In this document: one piece after another, positions 48,401 through 58,901 of the stretch
Layout: every line of letters starts with the position of its first letter
How positions within the stretch are numbered: position 1 is the stretch's first letter
Assembly: GCF_030272615.1 (NCBI RefSeq)
Contig: NC_081414.1
Coordinates: 821,497,896 to 821,561,895 of the forward strand
Direction: 5' to 3'
Source: Cryptomeria japonica
Taxonomy: Eukaryota > Streptophyta > Pinopsida > Cupressales > Cupressaceae
DNA: 64,000 nt
Program-made: the position numbers and the translations under genes
The notes under the pieces: model-generated
Told to the model about the DNA's origin: nothing
The model's database searches: none
Seen by the model: the letters and a program-made list of their open reading frames with translations, nothing else

Positions 48401-48645
48401 CTATGGATGAATGGCGGAATGAACTTATAAGCGTCAAGGATTGGGCTCTGTCAAGATTGGATCGAGACAAAGATATGGCCCCTACCATCAACCAGATGAT
48501 ATTCGAATACCTTTCACAGGGAGAAGAATTAAAGAAACAGAGCATCAAGATCAAGACTTTTAAAGAAGATGATTACATTCATCATTTAGGGATGCTTAAT
48601 CTCTTTTTACTTAAGTTTGTTAAGAATGTTCAGATTGACAATTAG
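45496..48645 (+). pseudogene. Element F ORF, unknown function, five internal stops
   Basis: One frame runs about 1,050 codons from MEPSSSSKKSRKGKE to KNVQIDN. It is broken by TAG at 45,568, TGA at 46,621, and TAG at 46,939, 47,428 and 47,959. The first 40 residues are Lys/Ser-rich and basic. Residues 50-380 are globular and aromatic-rich (VLGLEAHPLMDIGVMVL, FNFWSDDFSIRAYDKNG). The remainder is charged and largely helical. No RT, integrase, protease or zinc knuckle is visible. It may be a very divergent relative of plant transposon-associated domains like PMD or of the family 2 second ORF; I cannot show this by eye. The stops fit decay of Gln, Trp or Arg codons. Confidence 0.6.
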
Positions 48646-49609
48646 TGTTTCGAAAAGACACGTCTTTTCATAGATAGCATTTTCTCTCATATATATATGA
48701 GAAAGGTTTCTTGTAATATTTTTTCATGAGAGATCGTAGGAAAAAGATAGTAACATATGATAGCTTGAAAGCTTCCTGTTATACAAATTTTTGACGGATA
48801 CATAATATAGTCAGTCATATTTTCTTTGCATATGTGCTGTGGATTATTTCATTTGTTGATTGGCAGTTGCTTGTGCTATTATCTAAAGGAGATAAGGTTA
48901 TTCATATTCTTTGAGTGAAATTTATGTTGTATGTTATAAGGTTGAAATAAAAGTTTTGCTTGTGAATTATAATTGTTCTTTGCAGTGCTTACTTGGGTGG
49001 TCCCTTAAAGGTAGGGTTAAATTCATTCAAGCAACTTATGATATAGGCATTCAATTGATCTCATAAGAAATAGTAACTGACAGACCCATAAAAGGGGTGG
49101 GTTTAAAAACTGTCTCACAAGTTCACACAATAAGTCCTAAGGAAATATAAAGACTCTGTAGCCCAGACAACAAAGAAGGCACTGGCCATTTATAAATTAC
49201 AACTTATCACCATATTCATCACATTTTATTTTAAAACAATAGGAGTAGTTGAGTAGGAAACATAGAGTAAGTTGGCAATAGTGTATACATATAAAATTCT
49301 AAGCATAAAGATCAAGTAGCTTCTACAACAACAATCTTGAACTCATCTGCTATATCTCTGTCCTAGAAACTTATGCCATTCTGAGATAGGAGGAATCTAG
49401 ATTAAGACATTGAATCTTCTATAAAAAGCATTAGTTGAAGGAACAACTAGTGAGTAGGTATACCCGCCTAGGTCCTGTAGAGCCTAAAGTGAGAGAGTTA
49501 GTAACCAAATAGGTTCACTCTATAAGTTGGCCAAGTCAATTGGAGGGTTTGATTATAGGAGTTGGCATTTCCTTAGAACCTATCCAATCTGTTGATTTGA
49601 GACCCAACA
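48646..49609. other. Element F 3' region
   Basis: AT-rich sequence without a supported gene. It includes an ATATATATAT run near 48,692 and ends GATTTGAGACCCAACA at the insertion border. No match to the 5' end of the element was found by eye. Confidence 0.5.
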
Positions 49610-50410
49610 ATACCCATGCTCATATTCTGTAAATTTCTTTTGGTCTGGTGATCGTATGCTATCATGTTTGCTTGGAAGCTTGGCTTCTAGTTCTGACGAG
49701 GGTTTCACCAGCAGATCTTTTGATGAAGATCTTTGATGAATTGCATAAGTGGTGTTGGTGTAGCTTCTGGTGGAGTTTTGGGATGTTGTTGGTGATCATG
49801 TTCGAGACTTGGCAGATGGAAATCATTGTTGTAGCATGTGGACCTATACTGGGTCCCGGTTGATCTAGGCTATGGATTGGTTGATGTAATGTGTAGATTG
49901 GGCCTCTCGATGCATTTTCAGGATATCTTTTATGTTGGATATTATTTGTTTTGTCTGAGGAAAACATGGTTTGTAATTATGTAATTGGTTTATTATTTGG
50001 TGGCTGACCTAATTATTTATGGTCGAGGATTTGCATATATAGATGTAAGATCTCATTGTAGATCATCATGGTAAGGGATATGGATATGTAATGTGCGAAT
50101 AATGTAATATCATTCAGGCAAAGGATTTGGTCAATCATTCGAGATCGAATTGGGTTTATGTAAGAGGATTTAGTCCTCTAGTATTGATCTTAATCAGAAT
50201 TGTACTTAGGCATAGGAGATGCTATCTTTTGCAGTTCAACACTTCTCCAGATTGTAGTCTGGATTTCTATGTAGTTAGTGAGGCTCCTTTTGTGATGAGC
50301 AGTGTACTCTAGGCTGTTGGCCTTCCTGCAAGTGTAGGCCCCTTGATTGTAATTCACATACTTACTGTAGAAGTATTATCTGATTGTGGGTAGGGTTCCC
50401 ACCATGGTTT
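49610..50410 (+). repeat. 3' LTR of Copia-4, second segment
   Basis: It resumes the LTR with the second ATACC and follows the 5' LTR (from about 25,290) up to ACCATGGTTT. It is then cut by the LTR of element E. The last 190 or so bases of the LTR are missing from the window. Confidence 0.88.
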
Positions 50411-51670
50411 TGTTAGGATTAATGATAGTCCCAAAGATACTAAGAGGGGGGGTTAATCAGTATCTAACCAGTTAACAAAATATTTAACCTTATTAAGTAT
50501 TTTGTGTGTGAGCTTGAATTTCATCCTGAGAATGTTACTTGTAATAAGTTAGTTTCACAAAATACCAATGGAAATGCTACAGGAAATCCAAATTCAACCA
50601 ATGAAACTACATGAAATACATATTAAAATATAACATTATTTTACCTTCATGATTTATGTCTCATTGTGTCCTAACTCCACTATTCTTGGTTGCAGATGGT
50701 GTGCTCTCAGACAATGCATTGTTGGCTTCCAAGATGGCATATGAAGAATGGACTAATAACTTGTAGTTAACTGATTCTATGATATGCAAAGCTACATGAT
50801 TATGCTAAATGATATTGTATGATAATTGCTATTTGCTTCAAAACTAAAACTCACGGATGCATATGATTAGCTTGCAAAATGCACTTGAAGTCTCTTGAAG
50901 TCTAACTCTCTCTCAACTGAAGCTCTTGATTTTATAGACTTTGAGAGGATAAGATGATTTCGCTCAGATCATCGGTCATGATCAGATCTACAGATTTGGA
51001 TGGCTATGAGCAAAGGTGAAGGTTGAGAGAAAGGGGGAAGGAGAAGACAAGTGTCACTCATCTCACCTTGACTGGGTTGTTGACTGAGGGAATCTAGAGA
51101 TGGTTGGAGAAAATTTAGGCATGATAGGACAAGTGGACTCAAGTCCTTCCTAAGATGTAGGGGGTGTTGGAGAGAATATAGAAGATGGTTATGAAATATG
51201 TGTACGTACACACTATTCATTAAGTTTGGAAGTTGGAGATAAATGATGAATTAATATTTAAGAAATATTAATTTCCTTAGCCACATGTTTTATGAGTTGG
51301 CAAAGGGAAGATGAAGTGGAGATGGAGGGTGAGTTGGAAAAGGGATTTAAATAATTTAAGAATTATTTAATATTTGAGACTATAGGATAGGAGAATAACT
51401 ATTAAATATTGGATATTTAATTGTTTGGAGAATATAATTAAATATTAGATATTTAATTAACTTGGTTAGAGGGATAATTAAATATTAGATATTTAATTAA
51501 TTAGAGGAATAGGATAAATGAACTAATTAATAAAATATTAATTAATAGAAAGACATGAAATGAATTAAATAAATTAATCTTTTCAAATTAACTATTTAAT
51601 AGAAGAATAATTATTAAATAAATATAAAATATTTATTTAATTGCTCATAGCCAATTTTTATGTGTATACA
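50411..51670 (-). repeat. 3' LTR of element E
   Basis: 1,260 bp, from TGTTAGGATT to TGTGTATACA. The inner end (minus strand TGTATACACA) is followed by the same purine tract as in element G. The outer end carries the GAGGGGGGGTTAATCAGT motif related to the Copia and family 2 LTR ends. The partner LTR is not in the window. Confidence 0.8.
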
Positions 51671-51685
51671 TTTTGCCCCTCTTTG
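51671..51685 (-). other. Polypurine tract of element E
   Basis: Minus strand CAAAGAGGGGCAAAA, identical to the tract of element G at 31,239-31,253. It shows that element E is also in minus-strand orientation. Confidence 0.85.
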
Positions 51686-52006
51686 AAATGATGTCGAGAC
51701 AACATTGTTTCAAAGATTAAATCAAGTCTCGATAATGCGCCTGATGAAGATTGAAAATCCTGATTGTGTGCCCCCTCAGGAGATTGATCGTGAAATTGTC
51801 AAAAAGTCTTGTTTGAATGATTAATCTCATGATAATTGATAAAAATTTAGTGAATTAAATTCATTTGGAAAAAACAAATTAAATTGCCCCATTTAAATTA
51901 ATTACTCTTCAAAAATAGTAAATATAAAATTAACCAAGGCTAATTTTAACTTCATTGTTATCTTTGTCAGTTTTTTGTTTGAAAATATTCTTGTTGAGGT
52001 GGCAAA
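51686..52006. other. Region between the LTR of element E and its antisense gene
   Basis: AT-rich, without a supported ORF. Its start parallels 31,254-31,350 of element G (TTGTTTCAAAGA, later CCCCCTCAGG). A promoter for the antisense gene could be here. Confidence 0.5.
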
Positions 52007-55000
52007 ATGGTGATTCCCGTGGAGTGTCATCATTTTGAGCGAGTTCAGCGATATCAACGACCTACCAAGTATGGTTATCCGGTATGTAGCTTATCCTGAG
52101 CTTTATTTTTAAGTTTCATTCAAATTTTCATGTTTTTAGGTAGTTTGGATTTTTTGAATTTTTTTGATTTTTTCGACATTAGTTTAGCTCTTTTGCAGTT
52201 TGTTTTAGCGCATATGCAACTAGGTTTAGCGCAAATGCTTAGATTAGCGCATATTCTCTATATGTCAGTGCATATGTTCAAGATGTTAGCGCATATGGAT
52301 AGGTTAGCACAAATGCGTTGTTTGATAGCACATATGCCCAGAAAGGTAGCGCTTTTGCATGGATTAGCATTTATGCCTATAGTTTTAGCGCTTTTGTTAA
52401 AAAGGATAGCGTATATGCTCTAAGTTAGCACATTTGCATGTAGATTTATCGCTTTTGTTGTGGTTTAGCGCAAATGCTCAATAGGATAGCGCTTTTACTT
52501 AATTTTGATATTTTTGATAAGTGCAAAAGCTAAAAATCACTTTGATAAGTAGATTTCACTTGTTTAATACGCATTGATGATAAAAATAAGGTCATGATTT
52601 AACGATTGCATGATTGATAAATCGATAGGTAGCTTTGATCATCTTGATTAGCTTGATTTGATAGATTTGATAGATTGGATAGATAGCTTTGATTAGCTTG
52701 ATTTGATAGATTTGATAAATTGGATAGATAGCTTTGATTAGCTTGAGTAGCTCTAAGAAACCGATTTAGTTTCTGATGTAAGAGTTGAGCAGAGTTTTGA
52801 GTAAACTCAGTGATTGATAAAAAAAAACCATGATGGATAGGTTTTAAAATGTTTTGATAGCTTAAGTTGCTTCAATTTGATTTGATAGATAGATAGATTT
52901 GATGATAGCTACAGTTTTGATTGATAGATAGATAGATTTGATGATTCAAATTTTTGATTTCTTTTGGCAAAATAGGAGAAACTTGATGTTCTCCAGTGTC
53001 GGGAGAAATTACCGGCAGTGCGACATTTAGTTCCGGAGTTGACCCAGGCTGAGATTAGACATATAGATGCTTGTGGTTTACGTCATTTATTGTATATGCC
53101 CAAGATTACGCATAACAAAAGTTTGTTGATAGCATTGGCCGAGAGATGGCACAGTGAGCATAACACTTTCCACTTGCTGACAGGTGAGATTAGTGTGACT
53201 CTTGAGGACGTCTATAGGATTATGCATATCCCAGTGACTGGCGAGCTAGTACAATATGATCATCAGGATCGAGTGGGGATAGAGGCGTGCAGAGTCGTGT
53301 TTGTTGATGAGAGCATCAGGAGAGGAGAGATCAGATGGGTTGATATGGTGATGTATTGCGAGGCTCTTCCTGTTATTCTTGCTAGTTTGATTGGAGGATT
53401 TATATGTCTTGATAAGAGATCATGAGGTTTTTCTGTTGGATGGGGTGAGATTCTTCTAAGTATGATGCAACATCGTACTCGATATGCGTGGGGTGTTTGC
53501 ATGTTATCTTATTTATATCATGATCTTCACCAAGTAGTGTATGATGAGAGTGCGAGTTTATCTACTGGATGCACTTTATTGTAGATCTAGTGTTGGGAGC
53601 ACATTGCTATTACTCGCCCTATCCATCACAAAGTTCGTGGAGAGAGGCAGTCATATGTATATTTTTATGTAGGTATCCTTACTCAGCATAAGCTGGGTAA
53701 GATGGAGTATTAGCGTTGGGTGCTCTATTCATTGGATAGCGTCACTTGGAGACCATATCTTGATTGTGAGCCATGGATGGATGATGCACAGACATTACCA
53801 TGTATCATGCAGAGTAGATATCTCATTGGTCGGACACCTTTCATTGTTGAGCGACAGTTGATTGGTCAGATTTTGAGACAATTTGGTATCATCCAGCCTA
53901 TGCTTACTGGTGTGATGATATATGCTCGGCGATACAGAGATAGGCAAGATTGGGGACCTTCCTTGTCTTTTGAGATTGCTCGTGCAGAGTTTGTTGCTAC
54001 TCCAAGAGTGGCTTATGATATGAGATTACACATTCTTGATCTAGGGGTTACTGCAGATTATGCCTAATATATATTAGCTCATCCATTTCCTCGCATTACT
54101 GATCCAACAGATCCTCCTCCTAGTTCAGGAGATGATGAGGATGACTCAGACGATCCAGTGTCTAGGAGACGCAGACAGAGATGAGAGCTTAGAGCTGCTC
54201 ATGAGGCTGGGGGAGGTGGAGATGATGGTGGGGAGGGAGGTGGTGGTGGGAGACTTGGATGGAAGAGAGGTCGACTGAGAGTCTGTGGAGGACCATTTGG
54301 ACCAATTGGCAAGATTGAGAGAGCACGTCCTATGGGTGGGAGAGATGTTGGACGGATTGGGAGAGATCATGGTAGGGAAGGCATGAGATCACCGAGAGGA
54401 TTGCCATTGATAGGAGGCAGGGTGACTGGACAGGATGGGGGTTGTGGGAGAGGCATTGATTTTGGACAGATTCAGCCAGATCCTAGAGTTATTGCAGTGT
54501 ATGGTGGAGATGATGAGGATCCTGAGGATCATGTTCCCCTGATTAGATGGTGGGTTCAGAGAGTTACTCAGACTGAGATTCCAGTAGTTGGATAGGTTGG
54601 TGGTGAGGGGATTGGGGTTCATGTGCCACAATAGGATGTACCAGAGCAGGTTGCACTAGAGCATGATGTGCCAGACCAGGTTACTATTGACAATCTGAGA
54701 GTATAGATTGACCAGATTCGAGCACAGGTGCAGACTCTTATGACTGAGTGGGATAGAGCTATTAGGAGACAGTAGGATACTCAAGGTCTTCTTGATCATA
54801 TTCAGTAGGTTGGATTAGGTACTCTCTCAGCAGACACTATTATAGCATTATTTTGGGCTGGGAAGGAGACTTCCTACTGGCGATGACGATATGAGGAGGT
54901 AGTTGCAGAGAGCCAGAGAGCAGGTTGTTATCATACCACCATGCTGATGGATACTAGCAGTGGTGGGGTTATGGGACCTCCTCAGAGGAGTGGTGATCAT

Positions 55001-55075
55001 GGGAGACAGGCATCTGGAGGATCTTCTCGCCCACAACCACAGAGATGGATAGAGTTAGGTGGTAGTGGTACATGA
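52007..55075 (+). pseudogene. Antisense plant mobile domain (PMD) gene in element E
   Basis: Exon 1 (52,007-52,081) encodes MVIPVECHHFERVQRYQRP and ends in phase 0 at a GTATGT donor. Exon 2 starts at 52,976 after AAAATAG and keeps one frame to TGA 55,073. PMD features are IALAERWHSEHNTFHL, SVTLEDVYRIMHIPVTG, YAWGVCMLSYLYHDLHQ and the WRPYLDCEPWMDD block. A Gly/Arg-rich segment (54,200-54,470) and a Gln/Asp-rich tail follow. Premature stops include 53,423, 53,582, 53,588, 53,711, 54,065, 54,182, 54,593 and 54,632; most are TAG at probable Gln or Trp codons. The gene lies just inside the 3' LTR and against the element's sense strand, as in element G. The domain is transposon-associated in plants; the role here is unknown. 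Confidence 0.85.
52082..52975 (+). repeat. PMD intron of element E with TTAGCGC repeats
   Basis: The 894-bp intron holds about fifteen irregular copies of TTAGCGCA-ATGC/TAGCGCTTTTG between 52,190 and 52,500, spaced 15-30 bases apart. A second repeat block of GATAGATTTGATAGATTGG and AGCTTTGATTAGCTTGA units lies at 52,620-52,960. GTATGT and TAG borders and phase 0 on both sides support the intron. Confidence 0.8.
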
Positions 55076-56074
55076 TAGCCTTGACTTGATTTATATTTGA
55101 TGAGGCATTTGTATTGTTTATTTGATATTATTGTATACTTGGACTTTTATTGTTTTATGATGATCTATATGCAGACATGGATTCTATATGATGATGATCT
55201 TATTGTGCATGTTACTTTATTTGATGATCTATATTATGCTTTGATTATATGGATGCAGTGATTAGATGGATGATGATATAATCTTTATGCATGTTACTTT
55301 ATTTGATGATAATGCTTTATATGATGATGAAATGATAAATGCTTTTGTTGATTTTTAATTTTTGATGATCTTAGATGCAAAATGAAAATGATTTCTAACT
55401 TAAATGATATGAATGCAATGATCTATGCAAATGAATGATTGATTTTCTTTTGATTTATGTGTTATGCTTATAATGATTATGAATCTAAGTGTAAAGATGC
55501 AACTAAATGAATGATAATGCAAATAATAACAATGATACACTACATGATGAATGAAATGCACTTAATTGAATGCAACTAATGCAATGATAAAATGCAGCTA
55601 AATGAAATGGATAATGATTAAAAATGAATGTACCTACAATGATTAAGTGCAAATTGTTTTTGTTTGTCCAAGTATACTCAATCTTTATTTATGACCGTTG
55701 ATCTATTAATGAAATGATATGCTTATAATGCAACTGATCATGAATGTTTATAAAGAAAATGAATAATGAGCTAATGAAATGATCTAACTAAAAATTGTAC
55801 TACCATTCTTCATATGTTATCTTGTAACAGTGCTTGATTTCATCATTGAGCTTTAAAATGTTGTAAGAAAATACAAGCAACTTGACATAATGATTCAAGA
55901 TGACCTGAGTATTTCTTACATGCATTTTGATATAACAAGTTAATGCAAGCAACTTGATATAATGGATCAAGTTGACCTGAGTATTGCTTGTAGAACAAAC
56001 AAGGAGTATCTCCTTTCATGCATTACTTGGAATGTCCTCCTTGATCTTTTGCCGATCATATCCTGAGACAAGTT
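55076..56074. other. Remaining interior of element E
   Basis: AT-rich, with many ATGATGATnT and GATAATGCA-like words; no gene supported. It is cut at 56,074 by a family 2 LTR, so the rest of element E (leader, any sense ORF, 5' LTR) is not in view. Confidence 0.5.
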
Positions 56075-57286
56075 TGTTAGGCCCAATATGGAAAGGTAAT
56101 GTACTGAGAGGGGAGGGGTGAATCAGTACTTCAAAACCTTTTATAAACAATATCTTTACTGTTATGCATAAACCAAAAACTGCTGTAACATAACATAAAG
56201 CTAAAACAAATAGATAACAATCATACATGATTCACTCCATAATAGATATATTTTGGTTACACAGAAACTCTTGGTTAGAGAGAAAAACTATAGTGGGGAT
56301 GGTACCCACAACTTCACTACTGCAATAATAAAGAGTGCTCGGTTAGAGCTACATGTTTATCTATTTCTGATAGCTTACCCTGTTAGGAGTATCAAGATTG
56401 TTAGATCTACCTTTCTAAAGGATTTTACAACACTTATTCTAAATGTTGCACCTGGTTAAAGGCTTTACAATTTATAGACTTTGTTAGAGTCTTTTACCCT
56501 GTTAAGGGTTTCTCTTACGACTCAAAATATTACAATAAAATCTTTACAAATATGTGAAACTTTACATCTGAAATGTTATAGCAGATTCTATGTGCTCAAA
56601 ATGAGATTACCTTGCTTATAACATACCTCGATAACCCATAGAGTAACTTAGTAAACCCTTCTGTTTACTCTATTCCTTGACTGTTCTCTGAAATCCTTCT
56701 CGGTGACCTCTGTGTCTTTGTAATAGTCATAACACTCAGTGCTTTCTTATGTATCACACATGTCTTGCTTCATACACCTCTATATATCTCTTAAATGATC
56801 TCAATCTGTGCTGTATAAATAGATCTTTTATGTTGGTGATCTGGTTCATTTCTTCGATCTTACAAACATGATTTATCGAATGAATAACCATACAAAATAT
56901 TTCATTGGATAGATGGCCTCAAAATCATACACAATCCTTAAGTGCAATTTCCAATGTGATAACGGTTCTTTGTTCCTCGATCTTGTAACACGTTTCCACA
57001 TGTGTGTCTAGGTTCAATGAATCTGGTAACACATTTCACTCGGTGTATATCAACTCAGTGTATCATTATTGTTGCTTGGTGGACATATAGTGTTACTCAG
57101 TAGACAACTCAGTGTATACTAGGCTCTGTGACTACTTTCTTCTATAACCGACTGCTCTGTGCTTACCGACTGAATGTTTTGGTAGTAGTAACCGACTAGA
57201 GTATATAGAATGACTTTGGATATAATACTAATGGCAACTTAATAAGTAGTAAAAATCTCCCATTTTGACATTAGTTGAGATGTTTT
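56075..57286 (-). repeat. Family 2 copy D: 3' LTR and first internal bases
   Basis: TGTTAGGCCC at 56,075 to GTAGTAAAA at 57,254 matches the complete LTR at 7,234-8,416, with the terminal CA changed to AA. Then 32 bases of body with the polypurine tract follow (plus strand ATCTCCCATTTTG, one G of the run lost). The body is cut by the LTR of element H and should resume beyond the window. Confidence 0.88.
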
Positions 57287-58901
57287 TGTAGACGTCTAAA
57301 AATGGTCAACGCTTGCAGAGTCATACTTTAACATTTGTGCATTGCCTTATTTTAGGGTTCTTGCATCGCATTAACATTTCTTCTATGTTGTGCATTTTGT
57401 CTTTATCATTTGTGAGCATTGAGTCCTTCTTTTGCATTCTTCATTTTTCTCGCTTTCGAATTAGGTCTTGTCGATAACAATCTTCAGTCATGATTTTGGT
57501 CGATCTTATCTTGTCGCATCAATGTGTGTGCACATGTATCATTATTTTGGACATCATCAATCCTAATTGCTGATAGAATTAGGGTTTTGTCCTCTTGTCA
57601 GTCTCGTCATCTTGCGATCGATTCGTCATTGATCCTCGTCCTTGTCAATCTTGTCATCTTGCGATCGATTTGTCATCGATCCTCGTCCTTGTCAATCTTG
57701 TTGTCTTGCAATCGATTCGTCATCGATCCTCGTCTTTTTCAATCTTGTCATCTTGCGATCGATTTGTCATCGATCCTTGTCCTTGTCAATCTTGTCATCT
57801 TGCGATCGATTCGTGATCGATCCTTGTCCTTGTCAATCTCATCATTTTGTGATCGATTCGTCATCGATCCTTATCCTTGCCAATTCTGTCATTTTACAAT
57901 CAATTCGTCATCGATCCTTGTCCTCTTCAATCATGTCAATTGGCGCTTATCAAGTTGATCTCCTTGTCAATCTTGGTCAATTTGTCATTGATTTTTGTCA
58001 ACCAATTTTAATCATTTATCAACACTGGTCCTTTGTCAGTTAGAATCATGATCAAATCGACCCTACATCAATTATCTTTTGTCAAGACCTAATTGTCATC
58101 CTTGCATTTCTAATTCATCTTCTAGGGTTTTATGATTTATTCATTTAATCTTGTTTGTCATTTTCCCTCTAGGTTAAATAATTTATTTATTTATCCTAAG
58201 TCTTCTTGTCACAATTAAATATTTATTTAATTGGCTAATTAATTCCCCCTCTTTTTGTGAATTAATTAATGAATGAAAAATTATTAATTAATTCACCTAA
58301 TTTTCTAATTTCATCAATTTCTAATTTCCTAATTTCCAATTCATCATTTCTAACCTAATTTTCTAATTTCTCCTAATTTCTAATTTCTATTTCTATATTT
58401 TGTCATAACATCTTGCATAGCAATTTGTCATAATTTGTCATAAATTGTCATAATTTGTCATAACACCTTGCATAGCAATTTGTCATACACTTGTCATAAT
58501 TTTGCCATTCTTGATTTGAATTTCCTTTCAAATCTCTTCATGCTAATCTTGTGCTGTCTCCAATTTGTCTATAAATTGGATGAGTTCCTTTGTCATTCAA
58601 TTAATGACATTTTCAAATCGAATCAATCAACCACGCTTCTAGTATCCTTGTGCTATCAAAATCAATCTTGCTTCAAGCTTTTGCACTTGTAGGTGAGATC
58701 CACACAAATCCGCTATTTGGAGGAGAAAGAAGGACAATGGAGGAACAATGAAGGAGATACATGCTTTGGTTTGCGTTTTGTTTTAGTATTTCATCTTCAT
58801 GCCTTTATTGAATGTTTTTAGGATTTCTTATCATTGCAATTTAGTTTTTGTGGTTGAGCTAGTTTAATATTGCTTTGATGCATTCCATTTTCCTATCTAC
58901 A
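57287..58901 (+). repeat. 5' LTR of element H
   Basis: 1,615 bp, from TGTAGACGTC to CCTATCTACA. It is the reverse-complement relative of the element G LTRs but about 195 bases longer. The difference is largely explained by extra minisatellite units. The five bases before it are GTTTT, a candidate target duplication that cannot be checked in the window. Confidence 0.9.
57595..57930 (+). repeat. 47-bp minisatellite, seven units, in the element H LTR
   Basis: The unit contains CTTGCGATCGATTCGTC and ATCGATCCTTGTCCTTGTC. Seven units stand head to tail with about 5-15% variation. The element G LTRs carry about three. Confidence 0.88.

Larger units (their letters stand above)
44589..49609 (+). mobile_element. 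Element F: 5.0-kb insertion without a detectable LTR pair
   Basis: The ends TGTTGAACAA and GACCCAACA give TGTTG/CAACA termini, and ATACC is duplicated on both sides (44,584-44,588 and 49,610-49,614). The Copia-4 LTR continues cleanly across the site, so both borders are exact. The 5-bp duplication and TG...CA ends point to an LTR-retrotransposon integrase. I could not find a repeated LTR inside. It may be a solo LTR of unusual length carrying an ORF, or an element whose LTRs are too diverged to see. It contains one decayed ORF of about 1,050 codons and no pol. Confidence 0.75.

Noticed and set aside
45496-48645. A functional host gene
   Set aside because: Five in-frame stops and location within a flanked 5-kb insertion argue for a decayed transposon ORF.
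44589-49609. A Helitron, hAT, CACTA or Mutator-type DNA transposon
   Set aside because: A 5-bp duplication with only TGTTG/CAACA ends does not match the 0, 8, 3 or 9-bp duplications and terminal repeats of those groups.
52190-52500. A CRISPR-like array
   Set aside because: The units are imperfect, spacing is irregular, spacers are themselves similar, and the setting is a plant intron.
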